A stretch of DNA of 45,181 nt from Hyphomicrobiales bacterium (GTDB taxonomy: Bacteria > Pseudomonadota > Alphaproteobacteria > Rhizobiales > Xanthobacteraceae). Below the pieces are notes generated by a model, which made no database searches, was not told the origin of the DNA, and was given only the letters and a program-made list of their open reading frames with translations. A program made the translations under genes and the position numbers. The DNA is taken from the NCBI GenBank assembly GCA_021730985.1, contig JAKFYI010000042.1:1-45181 (forward strand), in the 5' to 3' direction. Shown here one piece after another: positions 7,868 to 16,054 of this stretch (positions are counted from its first letter, which is position 1; each line of letters opens with the position of its first letter).

Positions 7868-9076
7868 TCAGCTTGCCAGCTGGTCCCGCATCCAATCCGC
7901 TTCCAAGGGAAGCGATAGCCGTGACGGACCGCCGTGCCCCTTGCCCGGAAACGTGACGATCTCAACCGGCCCTTTGACGCGCTCCTTTAGGATCGCGGAT
8001 TCCGTGGTCGGCATCGTCTCGTCGTCGGCCGAGCAGACCGTCAGGATCGGGAAATCCACATCGCCAGCAACGTGCTCCAGCGTGAGTTCCTCCCGGCAGA
8101 GCCGTTCCCCATCCTCGAGCGTCCTGCCACCCACAAAATTGCACATCTCCAGCCGATGCGAGACCAGTGTGTGGGCGAAAGCCTGCTCAAAATAATTTCC
8201 GACGGCGAACGCACCGGGGTGCGCCACCACCGCCCTGAACCGCTTGTCCTTGGCCGCCGCATGCATCGCGAGCAACGAGCCTGTGGCGCGGCCATAGATG
8301 CCGATGCGCTTGCCATCGACCCGGCTGTCCTGCGCGGCCCAGTCCGCGACTGCGCTCAGCGCCCGGTCGTAGGCGTCCACCCGGCATGGGCGACCGGTCC
8401 TTGCGTAGAATTCACCCTGTCCGGGCCCGTCGAAACCGACCGTCGCCATGCCGCGGGCCAGGTAATATTCCGAAACCGCATGCATGTTGATCATGTTGGA
8501 GTTTGCACCGCCGATCAGAGCGACGCAGGGCGGGCGCTGCACCCCCGCCGGCAAGCGAAGGAACGGACGCAGCGTCGTACCGTCGTATGGAATTTCCACC
8601 GGAGCCGAGGGCGGGGAGAACAGCGGCGCAGCCTCCCAATAGATTTCGGCCGCGCGCAACATCGAATGCTTTGTTTCCGGCAGCAGCCGGCCGATATCGT
8701 GATGCATGTAGCCGGCGGTGTGATAACAGGCGGCTGCGGTGAAGATCATCTGCGCGGCGGTTTCGCGATATCCTTTTGCCAGCGCCTTGCGCCCGCGCTC
8801 CAGGTACTGATCGCCAGCCTTGAACCATTGCGTCGGCCAGTCCCGATAACCGCCGCGATAGAAGCTGTCACAGCTTGCAATGATGCGATCGACCTCCGAG
8901 AGCTCAAGTCCGAGCGGGATGGCGCGGCCATGCGGCAGGTGGTGGACGTAACGCAGGGTCGCGACACCACCCTGAGTCTTCCACATCGCGTTGACGCGAG
9001 CGTAGCCATCCTGCACCAGGCGGCGGTCAGCCAAAGTCTCGGCGGATTCGTTTTCCGTCTTGTCCATCGCGTTCAT
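7868..9076 (-). CDS. Alpha/beta-hydrolase (FrsA/dienelactone-like) with alanine at the nucleophile position
   Basis: A 402-residue protein with an N-terminal helical cap (about 1-165) and a C-terminal alpha/beta-hydrolase domain (about 166-402), the layout of FrsA-like esterases and related C-C hydrolases. The nucleophile elbow, normally G-x-S-x-G, reads Y-G-R-A-T-G (residues 261-266): codon 264 is GCC (8285-8287), alanine. The acid region (CSADDETMPTTES) and the histidine region (FPGKGHGG) are still present. The protein may be a non-hydrolytic member, may use a different residue (Ser267 lies three positions on), or may be inactive. The start at 9076 (MNAMDK) or 9067 is seven or more bases after the Bug-gene stop, so it is co-transcribed with it. 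The upstream frame is arginine-rich shadow sequence. Confidence 0.82.
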   Translation of the reverse strand: MNAMDKTENESAETLADRRLVQDGYARVNAMWKTQGGVATLRYVHHLPHGRAIPLGLELSEVDRIIASCDSFYRGGYRDWPTQWFKAGDQYLERGRKALAKGYRETAAQMIFTAAACYHTAGYMHHDIGRLLPETKHSMLRAAEIYWEAAPLFSPPSAPVEIPYDGTTLRPFLRLPAGVQRPPCVALIGGANSNMINMHAVSEYYLARGMATVGFDGPGQGEFYARTGRPCRVDAYDRALSAVADWAAQDSRVDGKRIGIYGRATGSLLAMHAAAKDKRFRAVVAHPGAFAVGNYFEQAFAHTLVSHRLEMCNFVGGRTLEDGERLCREELTLEHVAGDVDFPILTVCSADDETMPTTESAILKERVKGPVEIVTFPGKGHGGPSRLSLPLEADWMRDQLAS

Positions 9077-9083
9077 GCTAAGC

Positions 9084-10085
9084 CTATTGCGGCTTGATGC
9101 CAGCGGCTGTGATCGCGTCGGACCATCGGCGAATATCCTTTTGCAAGTATGCTTCGAACTCCTTCGGTCCCATGACGATCGGGTCGCCGCCATTGTTCTT
9201 GATCTTCGACTGCAAGTCCTGCGACGCGACTGCTCCGGTCGCCGCCGCCGCGAGACGATCGACAATGTCTTGAGGCGTCCCGGCCGGCGCGAATAAGCCA
9301 TTCCACATCGTCACTTCGTAACCTGCAAGACCGGCCTCCGACATCGTCGGGACATCCGGCGCGAGCGAGGCGCGGCTTCCGCCGGTGAAAGCAATCGCCT
9401 TGAGCTTGCCCGCCTGCACCTGCGGCATCACGGTCGATGCAGGGGCGAACATCGCATGGGTCCGGCCGCCGATCACGTCAGTGATTCCTTCCATCGAGCC
9501 CTTGTAGAAAATGGTCGCCACCTTAACGCCCGCCTGCTTCGACAGCATCTCCACCGCAAGGTGATTGGCGGTGCCCGATCCGGTGGATGCGAAATTCAGA
9601 ACACCGGGGTTGTTCTTCGCGTAGGCAAGAAGTTCCTTGAGATTCGTCACGGGCAGCGACGGCGTCACCGCCAGAATGAATGCGCTGGATGCGATCATCG
9701 CCACCGGTTGAAAATCCTTCACGATGTCGAACTGGAGATCCTTGAATAGGCTGACGTTCATTGCGTTCGAGTTGGTCGACAACAGCAACGTGTAACCGTC
9801 CTTGGGGGAGCGGGCCACGGTCTGTGTCGCGATGTTGGTCGCGGCGCCCGGCCGATTCTCGATCACGAATGATTCCTTCAACTCGGCCCGAAGGCTGTCG
9901 CCGATCAGCCGCGCCGACAGATCGGTGAAGCTTCCGGCAGGCATGCCAACGATGATTTTGACCGGCTTGTTCGGATAGGTCTCCTGCGCGCTCGCGCCCA
10001 CCATGCAGACCGCCGCGGCCAAGGCACCCACGATGGCGGCGGCGCCTCGCCGGCGCGGACCCCGGAGCATGGAAACTTCAGTCAT
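9084..10085 (-). CDS. Bug/TctC-family periplasmic binding protein
   Basis: A 333-residue orphan binding protein. The ATG at 10085 lies six bases after GGGAGG; a GTG two codons earlier is too close to that site. The leader (RGPRRRG, then a hydrophobic core AAAIVGALAAAVCMVG) ends at ASA|Q near residue 33. The mature protein opens ETYPNKPVKIIVGMPAGSFTDLSARL, with a PAGSFTD loop in place of the commoner AAGGPTD, and continues with VIENRPGAATNIA and the STGSGTANHLAVEML helix. The C-terminus has the expected ...FEAYLQKDIRRWSDAITAAGI. It lies between an amidohydrolase gene and an alpha/beta-hydrolase gene on the same strand, so it probably supplies their substrate. The ligand is unknown. Confidence 0.93.
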   Translation of the reverse strand: MTEVSMLRGPRRRGAAAIVGALAAAVCMVGASAQETYPNKPVKIIVGMPAGSFTDLSARLIGDSLRAELKESFVIENRPGAATNIATQTVARSPKDGYTLLLSTNSNAMNVSLFKDLQFDIVKDFQPVAMIASSAFILAVTPSLPVTNLKELLAYAKNNPGVLNFASTGSGTANHLAVEMLSKQAGVKVATIFYKGSMEGITDVIGGRTHAMFAPASTVMPQVQAGKLKAIAFTGGSRASLAPDVPTMSEAGLAGYEVTMWNGLFAPAGTPQDIVDRLAAAATGAVASQDLQSKIKNNGGDPIVMGPKEFEAYLQKDIRRWSDAITAAGIKPQ

Positions 10086-10139
10086 GGCCACCTCCCGATC
10101 ATCGATCTTTTGTTTCGCTCAACCTATCGGAGCCCGCGC

Positions 10140-11084
10140 TCAAGGCGCGAGCTGCGGCATAATTCTAATCGCATTGTCCCGTTCGATGGCCCGAAGATCG
10201 CCGGCACCGAAGCCGTAAGCCTTCAGGCCTTCGACATTTTCGACGCAGCCACGGAACGGGAAGTCTGTGCCGTACATGACCTGCGAAACCGAAACGAGTT
10301 GCAGCAGGGACGACAGCGCGTAGGCATTGGCCGAGAAGCCGGTGTCGTAGAAGAACCGCTTGAGCTCGTGCAGCGGTCCGTTCGGCATCTGCGCAACCAA
10401 GTCCTTCTTCACGCCGGCCCACCACGTCATCCGTTCGGTGAGGAACGGCATCGTGCCGCCCGCATGTGCGAAAATGAACCGGATATCCGGACAGCGATGC
10501 GCGGTGCCGGTCAGCATCAGACTCGCGATGGTGCGCGTCGTATCGGTGGCAAATTCGATCAAATGGTCCGGCACGTCCGCCATCAGATTGCGGCAGCAGT
10601 GCGGACACGTCGGATGCACGTAAACCACCGCTTTGCGCCGGTTGAGTTCGTCCATCACCGGCGCAAAAGCGTGATCGCCCAGCCATTGCTGGTTGACGCT
10701 GGTCATCAGGCCAACGCCGTCCGCCTTGAGAACGTCGAACGCATATTCGATCTCAGCCAGACTGCCAGCGACATCCGGCAGCGGCAAAGCGGCAAACGCC
10801 CCGAACCGGCCGGGATGGTCTGCTGAAATTCGCGCCGCATACTCATTGCTCTCGCGCGCCAGGGCGCGTGCCGCAGCGTTGTCGCCGTACCATACTCCCG
10901 GTGGAGCAACCGAAGTCATCGCAGTGCGCACGCCAGCACGGTCCATTTCATCAAGCGAGCGCGCCGGCGACCAATCGATCAATGGCTGCTGCCCGGTCTG
11001 ACGAGCCTTGATCTCGGCGACGAACGCCGGCGACGCATAATGATGATGAACATCGATCCGGAACGGTTGGGTTGACTGCGCCAA
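10140..11084 (-). CDS. Amidohydrolase family protein, ACMSD / 6-methylsalicylate decarboxylase type
   Basis: A 314-residue TIM-barrel metalloenzyme. Visible metal ligands are the HxH in DVHHHYAS (His13, His15), a histidine in VVYVHPTCPH, the histidine of FIFAHAGGTMPFL and the aspartate of MYGTDFPF. This set is typical of the ACMSD branch, which decarboxylates or hydrolyses aromatic and cyclic acids. I chose the TTG at 11084 because GGAG lies eight bases before it; a longer TTG frame from 11120 has no ribosome site. Length matches the family (310-330). It is the first gene of a minus-strand trio with a Bug protein and an alpha/beta-hydrolase, separated by 54 and 7 bases, and is divergent from the Bug-CocE pair. 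The substrate is inferred only as a cyclic carboxylate. Confidence 0.85.
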   Translation of the reverse strand: MAQSTQPFRIDVHHHYASPAFVAEIKARQTGQQPLIDWSPARSLDEMDRAGVRTAMTSVAPPGVWYGDNAAARALARESNEYAARISADHPGRFGAFAALPLPDVAGSLAEIEYAFDVLKADGVGLMTSVNQQWLGDHAFAPVMDELNRRKAVVYVHPTCPHCCRNLMADVPDHLIEFATDTTRTIASLMLTGTAHRCPDIRFIFAHAGGTMPFLTERMTWWAGVKKDLVAQMPNGPLHELKRFFYDTGFSANAYALSSLLQLVSVSQVMYGTDFPFRGCVENVEGLKAYGFGAGDLRAIERDNAIRIMPQLAP

Positions 11085-11164
11085 CTTCTCATCTCCGTGG
11101 CTACGGCTGTGTCGGAGCAAGAAACGCGGTCATGGGGCCAAGTGCAAGCCCAAACGGGCGACGA

Positions 11165-11192
11165 CCATCGATGATGTCAATCCTATTGATGG
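11165..11192. promoter_or_regulatory. Candidate LysR-type operator in divergent promoter region
   Basis: The 210-base space between the divergent amidohydrolase and Bug-CocE genes contains a perfect dyad TCAAT-CCT-ATTGA (11177-11189), which also fits the T-N11-A LysR box. It lies inside a larger CCATC-N18-GATGG pair. The same CCATC and GATGG half-sites occur with nine-base spacing near 15039 and 27552. No other regulator gene is nearer than the LysR gene at 14984. Assignment is by pattern only. Confidence 0.4.
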
Positions 11193-11294
11193 AGATTCGC
11201 CATTGTCGCCACTATGTCGGCAATCGTAACGTGACCGAGAACACCCAAGCGGCTCGCAATGCCGCGCTCATCGACCAAGGGCAGGAAAACCGCC

Positions 11295-12269
11295 ATGACC
11301 GCCAGTCGCAGATTGCTTTCCATCGGCATCATCGCCGCGACCCTGGCGGGCGTCGTGCCGGCCGCCGCGCAGTCCTATCCATCGCGCCCAATCCGCCTGA
11401 TCGTGGGCTTTGCCGCGGGCGGCCCGACCGACGTGCTGGCGCGCATCATCGGCGGCAAAATGAGTGAGATACTCGGCCAGCAGGTCGTGATCGAGAACCG
11501 CACCGGCGCGTCGGGCAACATCGCGACGCAATTCGTCGTGCGCGCGCCGAACGACGGCTACACCATCCTGATGGGTGCCAACAGCAACGCGGTCAACGAG
11601 AGCCTGTTCAAGAACCTCGGCTTCAACTTTGCCAAGGACCTAGTTCCGGTCGCGCCGCTCGCCGAGGCGCCGACCGTGCTGGTCGTGCATCCCTCGCTCG
11701 AGGTGAAGTCGGTCAGGGACTTGATCAACCTCGCCAAGGCCAAGCCGGGCGAGATCATGTACGCGACCGCCGGCAAGGGTACGACGACACACCTCGCGGG
11801 CGAACTCTTCAATCTGATGGCCGACGTCAAGCTCACCGCGGTGCCGTACAAGGGCAGCGGCGAGACCACCAAGGATCTGCTGTCAGGCCAGATCAAGGTG
11901 ATGTTCTCGCCCGTGCCGCCGGTCAAGGCGCTGATCGAGGACGGCAAGCTGCGCGGCGTCGCTTCAACCGGTCCGCGCCGCTCGGCGGTGGTGCCGAACC
12001 TGCCGACGGTCGCCGAAGAGGGACTGAAGGACTTCGACATGCGGATGTGGTTCGGCCTGATGGCCCCGGTCGGCACGTCGGACGACATCGTGGACAAATT
12101 GTCGAAGGCAGCCGCCGACGCGGTGAAGTCCGACAGCGTAAAGGACGCGCTCGCCAAGCAAGGCTACGATCCGCTCACCGGCAGCCGCCAGCAGTTCGGC
12201 GCTTTCATCAAGGACGAGATCGAAAAATGGGGCAAGGTCGTCGCGACCTTCGGACCCATCGAGCAGTAG
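11295..12269 (+). CDS. Bug/TctC-family periplasmic binding protein (paralogue A, paired with CocE hydrolase)
   Basis: A 324-residue binding protein. The ATG at 11295 follows CAGGAAAACC and starts a leader MTASRRLLSIGIIAATLAG with AAA|Q cleavage near residue 25. The mature sequence has VGFAAGGPTDVLARI, VIENRTGASGNIATQ and the family helix TTTHLAGELFNLM. It shares long stretches with the Bug protein at 27852, for example SNAVNESLFKN versus SSAVNESLFKN and KDLLSGQIKVMFSPVPP versus KDLLSGEMKIMFSTIPP, so the two are close paralogues. It is followed after 16 bases by a CocE-type hydrolase gene, indicating that the bound ligand may be the hydrolase substrate or product. Confidence 0.94.
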   Translation: MTASRRLLSIGIIAATLAGVVPAAAQSYPSRPIRLIVGFAAGGPTDVLARIIGGKMSEILGQQVVIENRTGASGNIATQFVVRAPNDGYTILMGANSNAVNESLFKNLGFNFAKDLVPVAPLAEAPTVLVVHPSLEVKSVRDLINLAKAKPGEIMYATAGKGTTTHLAGELFNLMADVKLTAVPYKGSGETTKDLLSGQIKVMFSPVPPVKALIEDGKLRGVASTGPRRSAVVPNLPTVAEEGLKDFDMRMWFGLMAPVGTSDDIVDKLSKAAADAVKSDSVKDALAKQGYDPLTGSRQQFGAFIKDEIEKWGKVVATFGPIEQ

Positions 12270-12285
12270 CAGCGAAAGGCAGGCC

Positions 12286-14070
12286 ATGGATCAGGTCACC
12301 GAACGGCCCAAAACCCACGTTGAGCGTCGCGGCACCACAGAAACCCGCGACGGCATGGTGATCGACTGGGACGTCCCGATCCCGATGGACGATGGGCTCG
12401 TACTGCGCGCCGACATCTATCGTCCCGTGGTGGAGGGACGCTATCCGGTCATCCTCTCCTACGGGCCCTATGCGAAGTGGCTGCTGTTCAAGGACGGCTA
12501 CTCGACCGCCTGGGACATCATGGTGAAGGAGCATCCGGACGTTCCCGCCGGCTCGACCAACAACTACCAGAGCTGGGAGGTGGTCGATCCGGAGAAGTGG
12601 GTGCCGGACGGCTACGTGATCGTGCGCGTCGATTCACGCGGCGCGGGACGCTCGCCCGGTTTCATCGACCCGTTCTCGCCGCGCGAGACGCTCGATATCT
12701 TTCATTGCGTCGAATGGGCCGCGGTGCAGCCGTGGAGCACCGGCAAGATCGGCATGGCGGGCATCTCCTACTACGCCATCAACCAATGGCAAGTGGCCGG
12801 GTTGCAGCCCCCGCACCTCGCGGCAATATGCATCTGGGAAGGAGCCGGCGACTGGTATCGCGACAAGAACCACCACGGCGGAATTCTCTGCTCGTTCCAG
12901 ACCAACTGGTACGACATGCAGGTCAAGACCGTGCAGCATGGCCTCGGCACCAACGGTCCGGTGAGCAACATCAACGGCGATCTGGTGTGCGGCCCGGATA
13001 CCTTGTCGCAACAGGAGCTTGAAAAATTCCGCTGCGACTTCGGCGGTGAGATCGCGGCGCATGCGTTCGATGATAGGTATCACCGCGATCATTCGGCCGA
13101 CTGGGACAAGATCACGGTCCCGCTGCTGTCCTGCGGCAACTGGGGCGGCAACTCGCTTCATCTGCGCGGCAACATCGAAGGCTTCGTGCGTGCAGCATCG
13201 AAGCAGAAGTGGCTGGAAGTACACGGCGACCGCCACTGGACGCTGTTCTACACGGACTACGGCAACAACCTGCAGAAGCGCTTTTTCGGGCACTTCCTCA
13301 AGGGCGAGAGCACCGGCTGGGACAAGCAGCCGGCGGTCCAACTCCAGGTGCGTCATCCCGGCGAAAAATTCGTCGAGCGGCACGAAAGTGAGTGGCCGCT
13401 CGCCCGCACGAAATGGACGAAATTCCATCTCGACCCGGCCCGCAACGCGCTGACGCACGATCCCGTCGGCTCCGACACCACTGCGAGCTATGACGCGCTG
13501 GGCGACGGCCTGATGTTTCTTACGCCGCCGCTGGAGCAGGAAACCGAGATCACCGGACCGTCCACCGCCAAGCTGTTCGTATCGTCGTCCACCACCGATA
13601 CGGACATCTTCCTGGTGGTCCAGGTGTTCGACCCGGATGGCAAGGAGGTCGTGTTCCACGGCGCGCTCGATCCGCACACGCCGATCGCACAGGGCTGGCT
13701 GCGGGCGTCGCACCGCAAGCTCGACCCGAAACTCAGCAAGCCTTACCGGCCCTACCACACCCACGACGAAAAACGGCCGCTCAAGCCCGGCGAGGTCGTG
13801 GAGCTCGACGTCGAGATCTGGCCCACTTGCCTGGTGATCCCGGCCGGCTACCGCATCGGCCTTTCGGTGCGCGGCAAGGACTACGTCTACAAGGGTGCGA
13901 GTGGCGGCCGCCTATCCAACATGAAAAATGAGTTCACCGGCTGCGGGCCGTTCCTGCATGACGATCCGCAGGACCGCCCGCCGGCGATCTATGGCGGCAA
14001 AACCACGCTTCACTTCGCCGCCAACCGCGACAATTTCGTGGTCTTGCCCATCGTTCCGGCGAAACGCTGA
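12286..14070 (+). CDS. CocE/NonD-family hydrolase (peptidase S15 type), copy A
   Basis: A 594-residue serine hydrolase of the X-Pro dipeptidyl-peptidase/CocE superfamily, which cleaves esters or amides (cocaine esterase, glutaryl-7-ACA acylase relatives). The N-terminal part is an alpha/beta-hydrolase with nucleophile elbow GMAGISYYA (Ser161), preceded by DSRGAGRSPG; the histidine region is VHGDRHWTLFYTDYG. The C-terminal 200 residues are the S15 jelly-roll domain (TAKLFVSSSTTDTDIFLVV, then IPAGYRIGLSVRGKDY). No signal peptide is visible, so it is cytoplasmic. A ribosome site (AAAGGCAGG) precedes 12286. A second copy at 25770-27521 is strongly similar throughout. The last 61 bases overlap the convergent LysR gene. 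The substrate is unknown. Confidence 0.92.
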   Translation: MDQVTERPKTHVERRGTTETRDGMVIDWDVPIPMDDGLVLRADIYRPVVEGRYPVILSYGPYAKWLLFKDGYSTAWDIMVKEHPDVPAGSTNNYQSWEVVDPEKWVPDGYVIVRVDSRGAGRSPGFIDPFSPRETLDIFHCVEWAAVQPWSTGKIGMAGISYYAINQWQVAGLQPPHLAAICIWEGAGDWYRDKNHHGGILCSFQTNWYDMQVKTVQHGLGTNGPVSNINGDLVCGPDTLSQQELEKFRCDFGGEIAAHAFDDRYHRDHSADWDKITVPLLSCGNWGGNSLHLRGNIEGFVRAASKQKWLEVHGDRHWTLFYTDYGNNLQKRFFGHFLKGESTGWDKQPAVQLQVRHPGEKFVERHESEWPLARTKWTKFHLDPARNALTHDPVGSDTTASYDALGDGLMFLTPPLEQETEITGPSTAKLFVSSSTTDTDIFLVVQVFDPDGKEVVFHGALDPHTPIAQGWLRASHRKLDPKLSKPYRPYHTHDEKRPLKPGEVVELDVEIWPTCLVIPAGYRIGLSVRGKDYVYKGASGGRLSNMKNEFTGCGPFLHDDPQDRPPAIYGGKTTLHFAANRDNFVVLPIVPAKR

Positions 14071-14984
14071 CCGTTGCCGTTGCGGCGGCCGCGCGACGCC
14101 ATCGGCGTGCCCAGTACGGCGTTGCGCAGGATCACGGCGAATGATTTTGCCGCCGCGGTCGGCTGACGGTCGCGGTTCCAGAGGATGCCGGGCGTTCGCA
14201 TCGGCGTCGGGTTTTCGATCGGGATGATGCAGAGGTCCTTCACCTCGATCAGCGCCTGGCGGGAAATAATCGCGCCGACATCCATGCGGCGGACCAGCGC
14301 GAGCGCCGACGCGATCGGGTTCATCTCGACGACGATCACCGGCTCCGCGCCCACCGAACGAAACCATCCATCCAGCAGTTCGCGGGTGGTCGTGTCGTTG
14401 GTCGATAGCACGAGGTTCTGCCGGTGCAATTCCACCATCCTGATGCGCTTGCGTTGCGCCAACGGATGCGTGGGGGACACCACGAGTGCCATTTCATCAT
14501 TGCACAGAGGCTCGAATGAAATCGCCGCGGCGCTGTTCGGCCGGTAGGCGATGCCGATATCGAACTCGCCGGCTTCAACGCCGCGGCCGACCGTCTCGGC
14601 GTTCTGCTCCTGCACGGTGACGCGCACCGAAGGATGCTTGCTGAAGAAAATGTCGATGCAGGTCGGCAGCAGGCTGACGTTGAACGTGTGGGTCACGCCG
14701 ATGCGCAGACTGCCGCTCAACTGCTGGGCCGAGCCGCGAAGGCTCCGCAGTCCGTCGTCGATCGCCGAGAGCGCCAGCTTCACCTTGCCGAGCAATTGTT
14801 CGCCAGCCTCGGTGATCACAATACGCTTGCCGATACGATCGAACAGCCGGTGACCGATTTCGGTCTCGAGTTGCTTGATCTGATGCGATAGCGTCGACTG
14901 GGTGACGTGAACGGTCTCGGCCGCACGGGTGAAGTTGAGCTGCTCGGCCAACGCGGTGAAATAACGCAAATGACGCAGTTCCAT
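14010..14984 (-). CDS. LysR-family transcriptional regulator (CynR/CbbR-like)
   Basis: A 324-residue LysR protein: N-terminal winged helix-turn-helix (MELRHLRYFTALAEQLNFTRAAETVHVTQSTLSHQIKQLE pattern, about residues 1-60), linker helix, and a periplasmic-binding-like effector domain (GSLRIGVTHTFN, FDIGIAYRP, LVVSPTHPLA). Typical LysR proteins have about 300 residues; the last 25 here (ASRGRRNGNGQRFAG and on) are basic and are read from the opposite strand of the CocE gene end, so they look like recent read-through. It is transcribed divergently from the dienelactone-hydrolase-like gene, and two adjacent dyads lie 42-73 bases before its start. It probably autoregulates and controls neighbouring catabolic genes; the effector is unknown. 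Confidence 0.92.
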   Translation of the reverse strand: MELRHLRYFTALAEQLNFTRAAETVHVTQSTLSHQIKQLETEIGHRLFDRIGKRIVITEAGEQLLGKVKLALSAIDDGLRSLRGSAQQLSGSLRIGVTHTFNVSLLPTCIDIFFSKHPSVRVTVQEQNAETVGRGVEAGEFDIGIAYRPNSAAAISFEPLCNDEMALVVSPTHPLAQRKRIRMVELHRQNLVLSTNDTTTRELLDGWFRSVGAEPVIVVEMNPIASALALVRRMDVGAIISRQALIEVKDLCIIPIENPTPMRTPGILWNRDRQPTAAAKSFAVILRNAVLGTPMASRGRRNGNGQRFAGTMGKTTKLSRLAAK

Positions 14985-15025
14985 GGTGCCTCACCCTGCC
15001 GGAGCCCGCACCCGGCGGTTACAAC

Positions 15026-15057
15026 GCATCTATTGATGCCATCGATTGGTTCGATGG
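15026..15057. promoter_or_regulatory. Candidate LysR operator: two adjoining perfect dyads
   Basis: GCATC-TATT-GATGC (15026-15039) is followed directly by CCATCGA-TTGGT-TCGATGG (15039-15057), a seven-base-arm perfect inverted repeat that contains a T-N11-A box. The pair lies 42-73 bases upstream of the LysR start and 177-208 bases upstream of the divergent hydrolase, the usual place for LysR recognition and activation sites. The CCATC-N9-GATGG frame recurs at 27552-27570. Confidence 0.55.
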
Positions 15058-15233
15058 AAAAGTATCATTTTTCATGGACAACACCCGGGCCATAAGGTCG
15101 CGGTGGGGCTCTACGCGGGGCGGCCGGGCTATCCGCAGTTCGTCCACGTCGCAATCCACCGCGCTTTCAGAGCAGCCTGTCCGTCCGCCGTTTTTGGGAA
15201 CGGCTATCGGTCGCATGCAGGGATCGGATCGCC

Positions 15234-16007
15234 GTGAAGGAACGTTTCGTTGAAGTCGCCACCGCCGACGGACGAATGGAAACGTTCGTCACGCACCCGC
15301 AGCAGGGCGGGCCGTTTCCTCCCGTGATCTTCTATATGGATGTCTGGGGCGTGCGCGAGGAGCTCTACGACCTGGCGCGCCGCGTCGCGACGGTCGGCTA
15401 CTACGTCATGGTGCCGGACTTCTATTACCGCCAGGGCAAGATTCGCAGCACGTTCGTCAACGACAAGGGCGAACGCATCTCACTGGCCCGCCTCAGCAAG
15501 GAAGACCAGGCCAAGGTCCTCGAACCGGCAAACATGCTGGCCGACAGCATGGTCGTCGATGATACCGGCGCCATCCTGAAATTCCTTCGTGAGGGCGGCG
15601 ATCCGGTGAAGCCGCAAGCCGTCGGCTCGATCGGCTACTGCATGGGCGGCCGCCATGTGATGCAGGCCGCCGTGAAGCACCCGGAGTTCAAAGCCACGGC
15701 GAGCCTGCACGGGACGACGCTGATCTCGGACCGGCCGGACTCCCCTCACCTCGGCGTCGCGAAATTGCAGGGCGAGCTCTATTGCGGCTTCGCGGAGTTC
15801 GACCATTACGCGCCGCTGCCGATGGTCGAACAACTCGGCGAACTGCTGAAGCCGTGTCAGGTCAAATACAGCCGCGAGATTCACAAGGGCGCCGAGCACG
15901 GCTACGCGCTGCCCGACCGGGACATCTTCGACAAAAAAGCGTCCGAACGCGACTGGGAGATGATCTTCGCGATGTTTCATCGCCAGATACCGCCATACGC
16001 GCGCTGA
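15234..16007 (+). CDS. Dienelactone hydrolase family protein
   Basis: A 257-residue alpha/beta-hydrolase with the dienelactone-hydrolase cysteine nucleophile: GSIGYCMGGRH, Cys136 in G-x-C-x-G. The acid and histidine regions are FAEFDHYAP and GAEHGYALPDRDIF. Classical enzymes hydrolyse carboxymethylenebutenolide to maleylacetate in modified ortho-cleavage pathways, but many DLH-family members act on other esters or lactones. The start is a GTG at 15234, preceded by AGGGATCGGATCGCC; no in-frame ATG is better placed. It is divergent from the LysR gene, and 47 bases before the branched-chain-type ABC binding protein gene, so it heads that plus-strand operon. No signal peptide is visible. Confidence 0.9.
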   Translation: MKERFVEVATADGRMETFVTHPQQGGPFPPVIFYMDVWGVREELYDLARRVATVGYYVMVPDFYYRQGKIRSTFVNDKGERISLARLSKEDQAKVLEPANMLADSMVVDDTGAILKFLREGGDPVKPQAVGSIGYCMGGRHVMQAAVKHPEFKATASLHGTTLISDRPDSPHLGVAKLQGELYCGFAEFDHYAPLPMVEQLGELLKPCQVKYSREIHKGAEHGYALPDRDIFDKKASERDWEMIFAMFHRQIPPYAR

Positions 16008-16054
16008 TGACGCGTGGGACGAAAGAACGACAAACACCAAAGGGGAGGATCACG

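Noticed and set aside
12634..13764. 376-codon minus-strand frame opposite CocE copy A
   Set aside because: CocE copy A is complete and similar to copy B; the antisense frame is a composition effect.
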